Source: Astrothelium macrocarpum
Taxonomy: Eukaryota > Ascomycota > Dothideomycetes > Trypetheliales > Trypetheliaceae
Direction: 5' to 3'
NCBI GenBank assembly: GCA_021030915.1
Contig: JAGEMR010000042.1
Location: 1-64,000, forward strand
DNA length: 64,000 nucleotides
The translations under genes and the position numbers were made by a program. Position 1 is the first letter of the stretch. Each line of letters begins with the position of its first letter. This document shows positions 24,477 through 36,322 of this stretch, one piece after another. A model generated the notes under the pieces. It saw nothing but the letters and a program-made list of their open reading frames with translations. It ran no database searches and had not been told where the DNA came from.

Positions 24477-25337
24477 GATCCCAACCAACACTCCATTGTC
24501 CACGTATGAATTGTCTGGTGGTCAGCGGTAAAGCACCAGTGGTAGTAATAAAAAATGTCACCCGCGACCGCGATGCATATTACCGCCACTGGCTTCATAG
24601 GGAAGGGTCCCATACCATTCCAAGACATTGAACCTGTCAATAATCCAACAAAAAACAGATCTCAGGATCTTCTTGATTTTTATTGCCGAGGACCTCCTTA
24701 CGAGACATGTGGCGTTTGTATCTTTCGCGGTTGCCGGTGACATTTCTTATTGCATTCACTGGTGAGAGGGTCTATCATGTTAGAGTATCACTTGTGAGTG
24801 ACTAAATAGGAAGAACTAATGGTCGGAGATCTGGCATAGGTGCATAGCGAAGAGGGGCTCGATGTTTGGTCCGTTATCAATAAATCTCACATTTTTATTA
24901 GAAAGACGAGAATGAACATATTGGAAAATGGAGATGGAAAGGCAATTCCTACTAGAGAGCATTCTGCTGGCCAAAAAGTTCCAGCTAGTACGGGATGGCT
25001 TGATATTACATTCGGACGACCAAGTCTAAACATCATCATCACTGAAAGAGATCTCTCAGTTACCAGCTATTAACTTCACATGTTGGTGAGGAAGCTGAGA
25101 TTTACCGAAGAGCAAAGGATCCATCTGCACCCGAAATGAATTTCATTGCCGCCTGTAGTATCTTTCGGGGCCCCATTCGAAGCATGGTATGCCTAATTTA
25201 TGTCTAGAATAAGAAACATCAATAGTCATCATCATGTCACGGTCGTTCCCCGCAACACCTTTTGGTGCAGCATAATTCGCTGATATGATACACGGAAATA
25301 TGACGAGTGCCTTCGTCTTCATAGGATCATCTATTGT
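24477..25337. other. Intergenic with one MITE copy
   Basis: About 0.86 kb between the P450 stop and the deubiquitinase stop. It holds the inverted-repeat element at 24534-24764. The rest has only a short unconvincing plus-strand frame near 24840-25073. Confidence 0.4.
24534..24764. mobile_element. MITE-like element with terminal inverted repeats, copy 2
   Basis: The ends CACCAGTG (24534) and CACTGGTG (to 24764) are exact complements, and the terminal inverted repeats continue inward for about 45 bases with a few mismatches through AAATGTCACC and ACCGCGA. Because of this symmetry both strands give an open frame beginning Met-Ser-Pro-Ala-Thr-Ala. The interior has no transposase. A diverged relative lies at 18433-18652, so this is a dispersed family and not a chance hairpin. 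Target-site duplication is not obvious. Confidence 0.65.
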
Positions 25338-27872
25338 TTAAACACGCCTGAAGAAGTACACGTACGCAAACTTCTTCATGGCTTCAACATCAGTGGCTTG
25401 AGCTACCTTTTCATCGTTAAAAAGTACCCATACGGGTTCTGAGGTCCCTGGTAGAGGCTTGCGGATGAATGAGACATAGTGGCTATAGCATTTGGTAAGC
25501 ATATATCGCCTTTTGTGATATGAGATAAACACTTACCCAGCGTGAATCGAGCTGCCTTTATGACAGACAATGGACTGGAGTTGAAAGTTTGCAGGGAGAT
25601 CGGGGCTGCCGGGAAATGACTTCTCACTAGATGGAGCAGCAGCGTCGTCCTAGACAGATTTTTATCAGTGATATGCCTTGGCTGAGAAATGGACTGCCGA
25701 GCGATGCTTGGAAATACTTACACTCGTAGCACTTGCATCACCAAAATCCCCTTGTGCATCAGGATGGCTGAACAGCCACTCCACAGCCCGCTCCACATCA
25801 CCGCCTGTCTCCTTCAACGCCTGCCGCGCCTGTGGCGCATTGAAGCCCATCGCTTCTAGGGCTGCCATCTTCTCCGGATCATCTGCAACCCCGCCTGCTC
25901 CGCCCTCACCAGTGCCTCCCAAGTCCATCGGTATGTCAATATCCGGGTCTTCCATATGTTGGAATAACCAATTTGCTGCGGCTTCTGCATCCGCATTCCC
26001 TGTAGCATGCAGCGCCTTTTCGCAACGCACATGGGGAAAACCCATGCCTTCGAGCATCATGAGCGCTTCTGCATTGGGAACGAACTTGGACGTTGCGCCA
26101 GATTCAGCCGTGTCTGCGTCTTCGGGTAGGATCTCCTCATCCGGCTGCTGGCCGGGTGATTTGTAAGCGTCGAAGCTGATGGGTTCGTCGCCAACCACGA
26201 CCGGAACGTCGAGTTTCGTAGGAACCCAGTTGACGAGCTCGAAACGGCGGGCGTTGATAGCAAGGACAGTGGGAAAGGTTTTGAAGAGCGTTTGTTTTGT
26301 GAATCCATTCTTGGAGCTGCAGGCGGGACATGTGAGTTCGACGACTTCTGGGACAGTGAAATCATCGAGGCAGCGTTTGAGGGGAACTGCCTCAAACTCT
26401 TCCTTTTCTTCTTGCTTGTTGTTGTCGGATGAGGTATCCATTTTGGAAGAGTCTCTGGGGACACGATTGATAGGAACAGCGACAGAGATATTCTCTTGAA
26501 CATCCGTTCGGTAACGGACCTTTTTACAATTAAGGCATTGGAGCTTCTGCTCTGTAGTGAATTGAAAAACAGAAACGGGATCTTGGAGTGGTGCGGAGTG
26601 TTGTGACCGCGTAATGAGTTTGAGGAGATGAAGGAGAAGTTCGAAGGAATCTTGCTGGCGCATTGTACTAAATTCCGGATGGCCTCGACCAACCAAGTGT
26701 TTTAGCATGGCAGGCGCAAGACCTTTTTGATATGGAACTTCTGGATTCTCTTCGGATACAATGACATCTGAGTCTGATTTCGAATAACGTCCAGAAATAA
26801 GACCGTCTGCAATCTTACGTAACTGCGTTTCGAGATCTTCGGCTGGCGTTGAGGTGGAGGGTGGTTCTTGATTTGGATGATAGTATCGCTGAATGAATTC
26901 TGGTATCGAGAAGAGTGACTGGATGATGCTTGCCAAGTAACAACTGTTGCCCAAGTTCTTTAGTCCTGTAAAACCTTGTCCGAACACAGGCTTGGCCTCA
27001 TTCCCATTCTGATCTGTCATTGAGAACTCCCACCTCAAATTCTGCTCGATTTGCATCTCTGTAAGGCTCTTTTCTGTCTTTTGCCTGTCTGCAATGTTGA
27101 TGCCCCAGTGTGCAAGATGTGCCACCAATTCTGTGTCTACTTTCTCATCATCACATGAATAACAATAGATGTCCGCCGTGCCATCAGCTGTGAGAGAGCC
27201 AAGTTTTACCGCAACCGGATGTTTCGTTTGAGTGCCATGTGCTAACCCGTGCCCTCGACCGCCGATTCCCCCATATTGCTCTCGCCCACAAGCCAAGTTG
27301 CCACAAGTAAGACAGAGCCAGAGATTCTCTTTGAGGTCACACATGGAGCACTGACCCAAGTCTTGACCAGGTATCTGCCTAGCGGGATCTTGCTGCAACG
27401 TCAAGGTGTGTTCACATGGTACCATCTCTTGCTCCCATGCCTTGACTTCTTCCTGCCTTGCAAATGTGTTTGCCTTGAGAACGCCATCTACAAGGCTTGG
27501 AAGTTTGCCTTGGGTCTTGTCGAGGTCGTTAAGTCCACATCCATAGCAGTTCACCTGGACACTGGTATCGTATCGGTCTGCCTCAGTTTCTGCCGCAATA
27601 GCGAGCTTGGATATTTTTTGTGGTGGTTCATCCTTCTTGATTTTCTTTCGCGTTCGCTTGATGTTTAGCACGAGAGGGTGTGAGGTTCGCTCGAAATGTA
27701 GCAGGGAATGCTGGCGATCTCCAGTACAGCCTCCATTGTAGCAGTAGAGGCAAACATCAAGACCTGTCGGGTCGTCTATCGAATCAAAGCACTGCGTACA
27801 ATCCTCGCGGTAGACAGATTGAGTTGGTCCTGGTGGCCGAAGCTCTGGATCAGAGGCATGTTTACAAGCCAT
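25338..27872 (-). CDS. ubp14: USP5/Ubp14-type ubiquitin carboxyl-terminal hydrolase
   Basis: Isopeptidase T homologue: a C19 cysteine protease that disassembles free unanchored polyubiquitin chains and recycles ubiquitin. Three exons (27872-25722, 25649-25537, 25482-25338) give 802 residues, near the family length. Order: a variant UBP zinc finger (residues ~20-75), the UBP zinc finger (about 150-260), the Cys box GLKNLGNSCYLASI with catalytic Cys311, two UBA domains (LEGMGFPHVRCEKAL and LEAMGFNAPQARQAL) inserted in the catalytic domain, and the His box GHYVSFIR followed by WVLFNDEKV and the end AYVYFFRRV. The second intron interrupts the Gly codon directly before the catalytic His. It is codirectional with the Pol5 gene upstream. 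Confidence 0.96.
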
Positions 27873-28226
27873 GATGGCCCTTTGGGCAAGAACCTATTTC
27901 TGAGAAGCTTGAAAGGAAGATTTTTCGGCGAAACTGGCAAGACTGCAAGGGTGGGCAGAGCAGTGGAAAAGCTTAGGAGAGCTGCTGAATTTCGCGACGC
28001 GGTGTGGACACCAACGTGGGGCAAAAACACCGACACGATACGTCATGCTAAAAAGGCTCTCAATAAGCACTTAAGCTCCAATCCTATTGAGCATGCGGTG
28101 CCAAAAGGAGCAGGTATAAACCGGAGAAGCAATTTGGAGATTTTCTGGTTATGCTTCAGTTTCTGATACTGTAGTTGCATATATTACATGCCCAAGGAAG
28201 CAAGCAAACATTATTAGAATATCAAG
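27873..28226. other. Short intergenic promoter region
   Basis: About 350 bases between the Pol5 stop and the deubiquitinase start, both on the minus strand. It must carry the Pol5 3' end and the deubiquitinase promoter. No other feature is seen. Confidence 0.4.
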
Positions 28227-31200
28227 TCATCTAGCCTTCCTCATATCGCTACACCAACCAACCCAGTTGAAGAAGAAATTCGATTGAATCTCCATCTTCG
28301 GATCTGTCATCCATTGCTTCTGCAGCCCTGAATACAAATCCTGCGCACGGCCAAGAGTCTGCTTGGCACTCTCGCCCCTTGGATCCTCCTCCATATGAAT
28401 CAAGACTTTGACTAGGAATACACTCGATCGGCTGCACGCATTTTGGTACAATTTGGAGTTGTTCCGTGCAACTTCCTTCATCAAAGTCTCTAGCGATGCC
28501 CAAACCTTTTCCGAATCTCTGAGTTTTGGGAGGCCATCCTTCTTTTTGTTGCAAAGGTCGAAGAAATTTCCAAGGATATTATTGGTTTTTTCAGTAATTT
28601 GTTTGCTTGTGCTGTCTGAAATAAGCCGAAGAAAGGGGATTATCAAGTCAAGTACAAGCGGATTCGAGTGCTGTTGCTTGATATAAGTTGTAAGGAGGTC
28701 CAATACCCGGTTCTTGAAGTTGATCATCATTTCCTTGGCATCCTTATTTTCTTTTTTCTTGAGATTTACCTTCTTTTGCTCTTGGAAGATTTTCGCGAGA
28801 GAAGGCTCAAGAGTCATCATCTGCTCGTCATCCATGCTCTCATCGTCTGTTGCTTCTTCTTCTGGACCAGACCGGCCTGTCTTGAGAATTTCTCCAAGCG
28901 ATGCATCAAGTCTCTCCATTTCTTCCTCCTCATCCTTGTCAACATCATTTCCGGCTTCTTCTTCGCTTATTGAGCTTTGGTCTTCGTTTTCGGAGTCATC
29001 GTTTCCGTTTACTAAAGTCTCTTCATTTGTTTCTTCGACATCGGAGTCAAGTTCCTCTGTCACATCATCGTCTACGTCATCCTCATTCTCAAATAGAACA
29101 TTTTGGCCTGCAACATTCTCTTTTTGAGTCAGGACGTCAAGCATGGACTGCAAAGCACTAGACGTCAATTCCGGTGCAACAACAGAAAACGCCTGCTCTG
29201 CTAATTTTCGTGATAATGCTGACTGTTTTGATGCCATGCCAAGTAGTACCTCAACCAACAAATCAAATGCTTCTTTTATAGAATCCTTGCTATCAACAAC
29301 AGCTTTGTATGCGGTATCAATTTCCTCTAGCATTGAAACAGCGTCGGGTTCTTCATTGTGCACTCTGAGTATTGTCGTAGTGTATAAACAAGCAAATGCA
29401 TTTAGGATCGGCGACTGTATAATAATAAGTAAGCAAGTTGGATGCGGTAAAACACAAAACTCACCTGACTTCCTCTGGCCTCATCTGACGGAGCATTCTG
29501 TCTCATGGATGAAACTGTATCGATAGCTTGGTCCAATGAGTGCCGAATATTGTCATCAGCTTGTAGTAGAACCATGTAATCTTTATCATGTAGCATGATC
29601 TGGAGAAGCGATACAACTGTAAAACAAATATTCGATGCGTTAGATTCCGAGGATATCATGTGGTTCAAACAAGAAGTGAGTCGAGAGCGGAAAACGGCTC
29701 GACTTTTGCCGGATATCGCAACCTGAGAGGCCGATTTCCAGTCAAAATACGAGAATTTCAGAAGCATCCGAAGCATTTGGCGTGTCCATGTCGCCTCCAA
29801 ATCCACCTGTCGACCGCGCGTTAGAGTAAGGAGCATGTCAGCGAGTCCTTGCCGGATCGTGTCTACGTCCGACGCGATTACGTTGTAGCTGTTGGGCTCA
29901 ACTACTAGAGAATCAATTAGGTCTAGAATGTCAGAAAGAAATTCCACACTAATGTCGCGCATAATATCACTGATGGTTTTGGTTTTGGTTGCGCTATCAA
30001 AATTGACAGTGTGGCTTGAGGAAATCAGAGCCTTGATCACCGAATTAGCCATTTCAGGCTGCGATCGTACTCGACTTTTAATTTCATCCAGTGGGACCTT
30101 GGCTGCGTCGTGCAACAATCTTTTCGGGTCACTTCGATGATTTATGATGCATCTCATGAGATTGGACGAGAATAGCAAGGGAACCGCCCATGCCGGACAG
30201 GTGCTGATTGTAGAGACCAATAGCTGCAATCCAAGGTTCTTGCGCTCTGGGGAGGCGCTCTCTGCGAAAAGAATGTCTATGAGAGTCAATTAGAGTAGAT
30301 AAAACACAGGCTAAGAGACGAAATTACCGTCAACGAATTCTTTCCAGAAGGCTTTGAACTTCTTCTCACGTTTAGACTCCCGTTTCGAAGACGCATCTTT
30401 CAGTCGGTCCGCAAAACTGAGAACCAAGACATTCCATGCAAAATTGAGACGCGTTTGATTGCCGCTGGTGTTAGACTTGATCCTTCCATCCGTATTTGGT
30501 TGTACATCTCCACCACCTTTCATAATGCGAAGTACTTTGGCTCGCTCACGCTTATCCAATGGATCATTCTTTCGCCAGCACTTCTCAGGATAGGATATCT
30601 TGCTGTCACAGGTTTGCGCGGTAAGCCAGAGGGCCACTCCCTCTGGCGTGCTTTCGAGTTTCTGTTCTACCATGGCAGAGAGGATCGCATTGATGAAACC
30701 GATCATTCGCTCACTCTCGGCAAGGAATGGGATATAATTATTTGCAACGGAACAATATTCTTCTCTGAGCCAAGGTGTCGACTTTGCTTTCGAGAACATT
30801 TTCTGTAGCGTCGTCTTCCAAAGTGCTTCAGAGTCATTTGCTTCGAATATGAATTTTGACTCTATCATAGCTTGATATGCAAGCACACAACCAATCGCAT
30901 ATTCGCGTTTCTCCTGATGATAATTAGTAACACAATTTTCCAGTTTGCTGAGTGGAAATATGTGTACTTACTTGGTTCGAAGCTTTGCGTTCAGTCGTAG
31001 TTCCTTCGTCGACATATTGCTGTACTATAAGCCCTAAGTTGCTTTCTGGTGTATTCTCAGGGAGTCTCAATGTTTTTAATCGGAGAAATTCAGTCAATGC
31101 TATGAAGAAGCCTGATCTAGCAGCTTTTCGACTACTGCATAAACCCCGAATAAGCCGCTTTAAGGTCTTGGCAAAGACATCTGCGCCTGGAGCAGGATCC

Positions 31201-31409
31201 GATGACAGCTTGGCAACGAGCGTGCTCGTAGCATTAAAGCGTTTCTTGCCCACTTCATCTGCAAGATCTTCATAAATCTTTGCAAACTCTGCATTTTCCT
31301 GAGTATATGCGCGCGGCTTTTTTGCTGAAATGTTGTCGGTAATAGAAGAGTTACGATCATCTTCGTCATAAGCATTGCCCCTCTTTCGCTTCCCTTTGTC
31401 TGGCGCCAT
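28227..31409 (-). CDS. pol5: Pol5/Mybbp1a-family nucleolar factor (DNA polymerase phi)
   Basis: Homologue of yeast Pol5, an essential nucleolar HEAT-repeat protein linked to rDNA transcription and ribosome assembly; despite the name it is not a working B-family polymerase. Four exons (31409-30972, 30913-30328, 30276-29465, 29414-28227) join in phase to 1007 residues. The basic start MAPDKGKRKRG resembles a nuclear or nucleolar signal. Early helical region: KTLKRLIRGLCSSRKAARSG, then EKREYAIGCVLAYQ. A long acidic stretch rich in Asp and Glu (about residues 650-720) precedes a Lys-rich segment, as in yeast Pol5. The open frame extends 61 codons upstream of the first ATG without an in-frame Met suited to this protein. 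Confidence 0.88.
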
Positions 31410-31839
31410 CGTCACGACAGCATTCGGACGCTGGAAAAGGTCTTCGGTGTTGCTCACGAAATTTCGCCTACGCCGACGGGAAAGCCATGGAGGCGCTAAC
31501 CACGTTAAGACATTATCCGTCCATTGGATTGCGGCCGAAGAGATCCTCAACAAAAACTTCTGCTTGTTCATACTCAACCTTAAGAAAGCCACAACGAATA
31601 AACTATATGTTCTCTTTATTCATGATAGTTTGTTGCTTGAGAGATAAGCACGATATATTACCGTCAGCGTACGGTTTGTTTCACCTGGTTATCGCAGGTT
31701 ACGCCGTTTGTATAGAGCAGACGCCATTCCACCTGTTCACACCGTCCCAAATCTGTTGCATTTCTCTTTGAGACCACGCAAATCAGACCGCACAACTTAC
31801 ATCCAATCGCTATACGTCGCTGCTCAGCATCTATAAATC
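31410..31839. other. Divergent promoter region
   Basis: About 430 bases between the divergent Pol5 and F-box-like starts, likely a shared or back-to-back promoter. A TATAAA-like sequence lies about ten bases before the F-box start. No other gene is seen. Confidence 0.4.
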
Positions 31840-32983
31840 ATGGATTATTGGGATAGTCCTTTTAGATTCTTGGATCTTCCCTTGGAGATCAGAATCATGA
31901 TATACCGAGAACTCCTATGTCCTCCAGGAGGTATCAGTTTTGTAAGCGACCATGATATTGGCCAGCGTAGTCATCCTCGGATGCTTCGGCAGGTGAAGGC
32001 GAGCGTATTGTTAGGACGTGGAGACGATCTATATAGTGGAATTGTGCCGCTGGAAAAAGTCCAGACATGGTATGACTCACGGAAAGGACTGGTTAAGGAA
32101 ACTGCAAACCTAGTACGATTGGCAAATGCAGATGAGAAGGGGGGATTTGTTGGCCACCCAATATCGCGGGATAAGGAAGCGACTACAATTCCAGAAACCG
32201 AGTTGCGTAAGACGAAGGTTGATAAACTTATCTCTTGGGCCAAACGGTGTTGTCCTTCAGATGCCTCGTATCCGGACTTGGAGAGCACTCGAAATCGCGA
32301 TATAAATGCCTTTGGTCCGGCTTCCAAAAAGAGCTCCCTAGTCTATGGTATGAATGACTGGGCCGACAAAACTAATATTCTCCTCGCAAATACTCAGACA
32401 CGCGACGAGGCTCAGGCAATACTCTTCTCAGAGAACATCTTCACTTTCCGCTGCTGTCCACATGAAACTGTTCGACTGCTAGGAGAATGGGGCGATCGGA
32501 GTAAATCAATACCACATATACGATTTGGGCAAGGCACATACGGTAGACACCGCCTGTGTCTATACAACCGGAGCGAATATCTTGTTGACCGCTTTAAATC
32601 ATTGACGTATACTGGCCGACTAAAATCCTTTACGTTCGATGTTCCTGTGCCCTCGGAAAGCCAGTTCGAGACGGTTTACGTCAAAACTCTCCTGCCTGCC
32701 TACAGAAGCCATAGCTTACATAGCGTGTTTAATGTTTTCATCTACCCGCTTTTCTTTTAAGTCTGCACCAACCCTTACGTTACGACTCCTATATCGAGCC
32801 GAGTTCCACGAGAATAAAGATCCGGAAAGCTTCTCTCACGTGCGAGAGCTTCGAAATGTCTTGGGTGCCTCCTTCTATAGGGTGATAAAATTCAATGTGG
32901 TTAAAGATCACTGTCGTGTTGATGAACATGGCACCGTGCTGGCTCTTACAAAGGTACATGAGGTATGCCAGCACCTAACATGA
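31840..32983 (+). CDS. F-box-like (2EXR-type) protein
   Basis: The N-terminus FRFLDLPLEIRIMIYREL is the fungal F-box-like start seen in large families of putative ubiquitin-ligase adaptors and orphan proteins. No other domain is visible; ANTQTRDEAQAILFSENIFTF is the usual second landmark of this group. The first frame runs to 32760, but the following sequence (LLYRAEFHENKD to QHLT at 32983) is in another frame and looks continuous with it. Two introns ending at the acceptor TTTTAAG (32761) keep the frame: one from about 32673 (GTTTAC, ~88 nt) or one from about 32725 (GTGTTT, 37 nt, unusually short). The exact join is unresolved. Partner and substrate cannot be inferred. Confidence 0.7.
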
Positions 32984-33030
32984 CCTATGTGTATTGCTGC
33001 TTGATTTTGCATTTTGAATTGATAACTACT

Positions 33031-36000
33031 TTACTGCAGCTTCAAATTATCCTCGTTCAGCACGCCGTATAGCCCTTCAATCTCCTTCCCAACCGCATCA
33101 ATCTGACGTGAAAGTTGCCCGGTCACCAGAGCGTACGCATACAGGAGCTCAAAATCCTCATCATTGGCGAGTATACGCGAGCTGGCGCTTTTCTTAAACT
33201 CAAAGATCTTTGCGAGAAAACGATCACGTGTGTGCTCAATTTTGGGGACTGCGCTTGTGAGCGGGTACTCGAGTTTTAGAGAGGACGCTAGGACTATTAA
33301 GTGGTTGGGTTAGTACGATATTCTGCGAATGTATGTTTTGGAATTGGGGGTTTCCCGGAATGGTGATACGCAGAGCGACGACTTACCAGAAAACAAATGT
33401 GAAATCCGCAGGCTCAACTGATTTCGCTCTTCCCGAGTCCATCGCAAGACCTCTGCTTCGCCGGGGCTCGCCTTCAAATCTTTCATGATGACTACGTTCA
33501 TAGCGTGAAACGCATCCAGCATCCTTCCGGTCGTGTCAAGCACTTTTTTGATCTCCTTTTCAGGGAAGGCCCCACGCAGCTCAAACTCACTTGCTGCACT
33601 TTTTCGTAAGCTTTCAAGATATGAGAGAAATCTATGCAATTCAAATTCCTCACGAATGTCCATGTAGACAGATTGCGGGTTAGCTGGGGTCCCCTCGAGC
33701 ACCATGGAAAGGGGATCGCGGCGCCAAATGAGACCCATACGGAGCCAGAGCAATGCTAGACCATCTTGCAGTTTTCCACGAGCGGAGATGGGCCATATAA
33801 GGCGAGTAACAATGATACCCCAGATACACCCTGTCATTACAGCCATGACTCGATGTGGAACAATCTGCCAGATTTCCGGATTTGTTCCACCTTCGTCATC
33901 ATCGTGATCGTCGTCTTTGACAGAGAGTGAGTACGCATAAAGAGCCGAGAGGTTGTAAGTCAGAAGAATGAAACGGCCCATGGGCCCTTTGCCCTGAGCA
34001 ATAATAATGTAAAAGCAACCAAGTGAGACCAGCCACCCAAAGAATGCAAGTACGAAAGGATTAGCGTTTGAGGCAAGCCACGCAACCACCGCACAAACAG
34101 CGCCAATACATGTTCCGAAGAAACGTTGATACCCGGTAGTATTGGATGCCCCAATAGTCATAGAACATACCAACATATAAGAGAGCAACCCCCATTCGCC
34201 TCGCCAATGAGAGTAGAAAGGTCGCCATTCGGGCACAAAAGAAGAGAGCGCGTAAATAGCTGCACCGACACCAACTTTGATGGCAAATTTGATATCATCA
34301 CGCCGGAAAACCCCCAGCGCTCGCCAGATCCTGTAGGTGTATCGGCGAAATTGGTGTGGATCCCAGTCAGCCGGCACAACACCGGGGAGATGGACCGGAT
34401 CTTCATGTGACTCTGTCCCACCCGCTCCGGTAGCAAAAGTCTCTTCTTCGCCATCGTGACTGCGATACCGCCAGAAACACAGCCACCACCAAGTTCTTGA
34501 TCGGGGTCTTTTTTCGGTTTCGAGTTTTAATTCTTCCAAGACGTCCAGATAAGTAAGCATGTCTTCTGCAAAATCTTCGAGCGAAGAGCTAAAGTAGCCG
34601 CAACTCGCGGCAACTTCCTCGTAGTCTGCGGCAAGGTTCGTTGAGCTTGTTCGGTGGAGTTCGCGATTTTTGTAAACGAGTTCTAGACCCTGCTTTCGAG
34701 CTCGACGGAACAAGTCGATGGCATCGGAAAGACTAGAGCGGAAATTCGAGTTGATGTTGATATCTTCGTCGTCTCCATCAAAAGGAAGTTCATCTAAAAT
34801 TTGCTTCAGTGTATATGCTAGAGACTTCATGGGGGGTCCTAAATGGGCGATGAACATTGAAAACATCTCCGGAGGACTTGATGCTGATTCGATGGCTGAA
34901 GTGATACTTGCGAAGCTGTCGGTGCTTTGGTGAATATTATTGTTGTCACTGTCCTCTTCTGGCGTCTCATTGATGGAGGCTAAAGTATTCCTACGGTCCT
35001 CTGAGAAAGTTGATTCAGGCGACTTGACCAGACCTCGCAAGTTGTTGAGACTGCTAGAGGATCTGGCTGGAGTTGAAAATGTTGTATCAAGAAACTGCGA
35101 GACTATCCTGAACTGTATAGAGGCAGCACCGCGTAAGGCCCCAATATTGTGTGCAAGTTTTTGCAGGCACTTAACAAGCTTTGCTTCGATCCGATATTCT
35201 TTTTCAGTTCCAAGGACATAATGTTCGTATTTGGCCTGGTACAGCTGATCAGGAAGTGCGCTGATAAGCGACTTGTGCTTAGCTGCAGCTTCTCGGAGTA
35301 CGGGATGTTCGATCTCATAATCTGTTCCAGTGAGGAAAGATTTCGTTATAATAATCAACATTTCGCCAAGAGAGTCTGTGGTTTTGACAAAACCCTTTCG
35401 AAGTTCATCGCGAGCTCGAATGGGTTTGATAGTAAGACTGACTACGGTTGCAGCGAAGATGCCCATAATAACCATTTTGAGCACCTGGGCTACTTTGCCA
35501 TATGAAAATGTTGCTGTCTGTACTGCACCTTCCTTGGTCAAGATAGTGATGATGGACAAGGATGTTAGCGAACAAGCAACATTCACAAGGGGGTCACCAA
35601 GCCTCTGTTTGAGCCAACCGACAAAGCCCAGTCCACCGCCACAAAAGACAATTAGTACAATAGCATGGCCCAGAATAAGCAAGTCATGGTCGTTGAAAAA
35701 GATTGAAATACCCATGCTCGTAAAGGATATGAAAGCAGCATAAGCAACAGCTACAAGCGCGAGAATGGTTGCTCGATGCATACTGCCTGCAGATCGGGCA
35801 GGATGGAAGTACACTACCACTGTGGCGACCATGTGTTTCCCGTCGTTTTTGCCTAGCAATGCCGCAATGGGTGGCACAAAGGTTGCCATACTCCCTAACA
35901 AGTATGCGATGGAACATTTGAAAATTCCTATCCCAGTCTTGGATGTCATGAATTCATAAATTTTCTTGGCCTGCTCTTCAGCATGCAACCGCATGCGTGC

Positions 36001-36322
36001 CAAGAAGCCACCATGGTCGAATACGGAACCTCGACGGCTTAGCAAGGGGTCTGTTTCGTTACCATTGTCGTCTGTACCGTCCAGCAAGCCAGGTGTTCTA
36101 AGACTAAAATTTCGCTTTACTCGTTCGCCCGTGCGAGGAAGGATCAACGTCGCCGGTCGTAGCTATAAGCAACAGATTAGTGAGAAGACCAGGGATTTGA
36201 TGGGTATAGATGCGGTATACATTCGACCTGAGAAAACGACGGGCAGTTGGAGATGCATCTTGGCTTGTCATCTCGCCTCTGCAAGAGTCATTTCCTTGCC
36301 CAGACCCCGGCACACTTGACAT
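33031..36322 (-). CDS. Bre4-like ER/membrane transporter (ArAE_2 N-terminal plus FUSC-like)
   Basis: Large multi-pass membrane protein of the family that includes yeast Bre4 (brefeldin A sensitivity) and plant/bacterial aromatic-acid exporters. Three exons (36322-36221, 36162-33387, 33293-33031) give 1046 residues. Two membrane blocks are visible: one after IGIFKCSIAYLLGSMATFVP (residues ~90-260) and one after IKFAIKVGVGAAIYALSSF (about 640-810), each with about six hydrophobic spans. A long charged region lies between them, and a cytosolic C-terminal domain ends YAYALVTGQL and NLKLQ, a family hallmark. The last exon is in a different frame from the long one, and the unspliced frame ends wrongly at 33310. 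Start chosen at the first in-frame ATG (MSSVPGSGQG). Confidence 0.9.

Noticed and set aside
27708..28166. 152-codon plus-strand frame
   Set aside because: More than a third of it is antisense to the deubiquitinase exon and the rest lies in the promoter gap. No recognisable features.
28668..29161. Ser/Phe-rich plus-strand frames across the Pol5 region
   Set aside because: They are antisense readings of the acidic and Lys-rich parts of Pol5.
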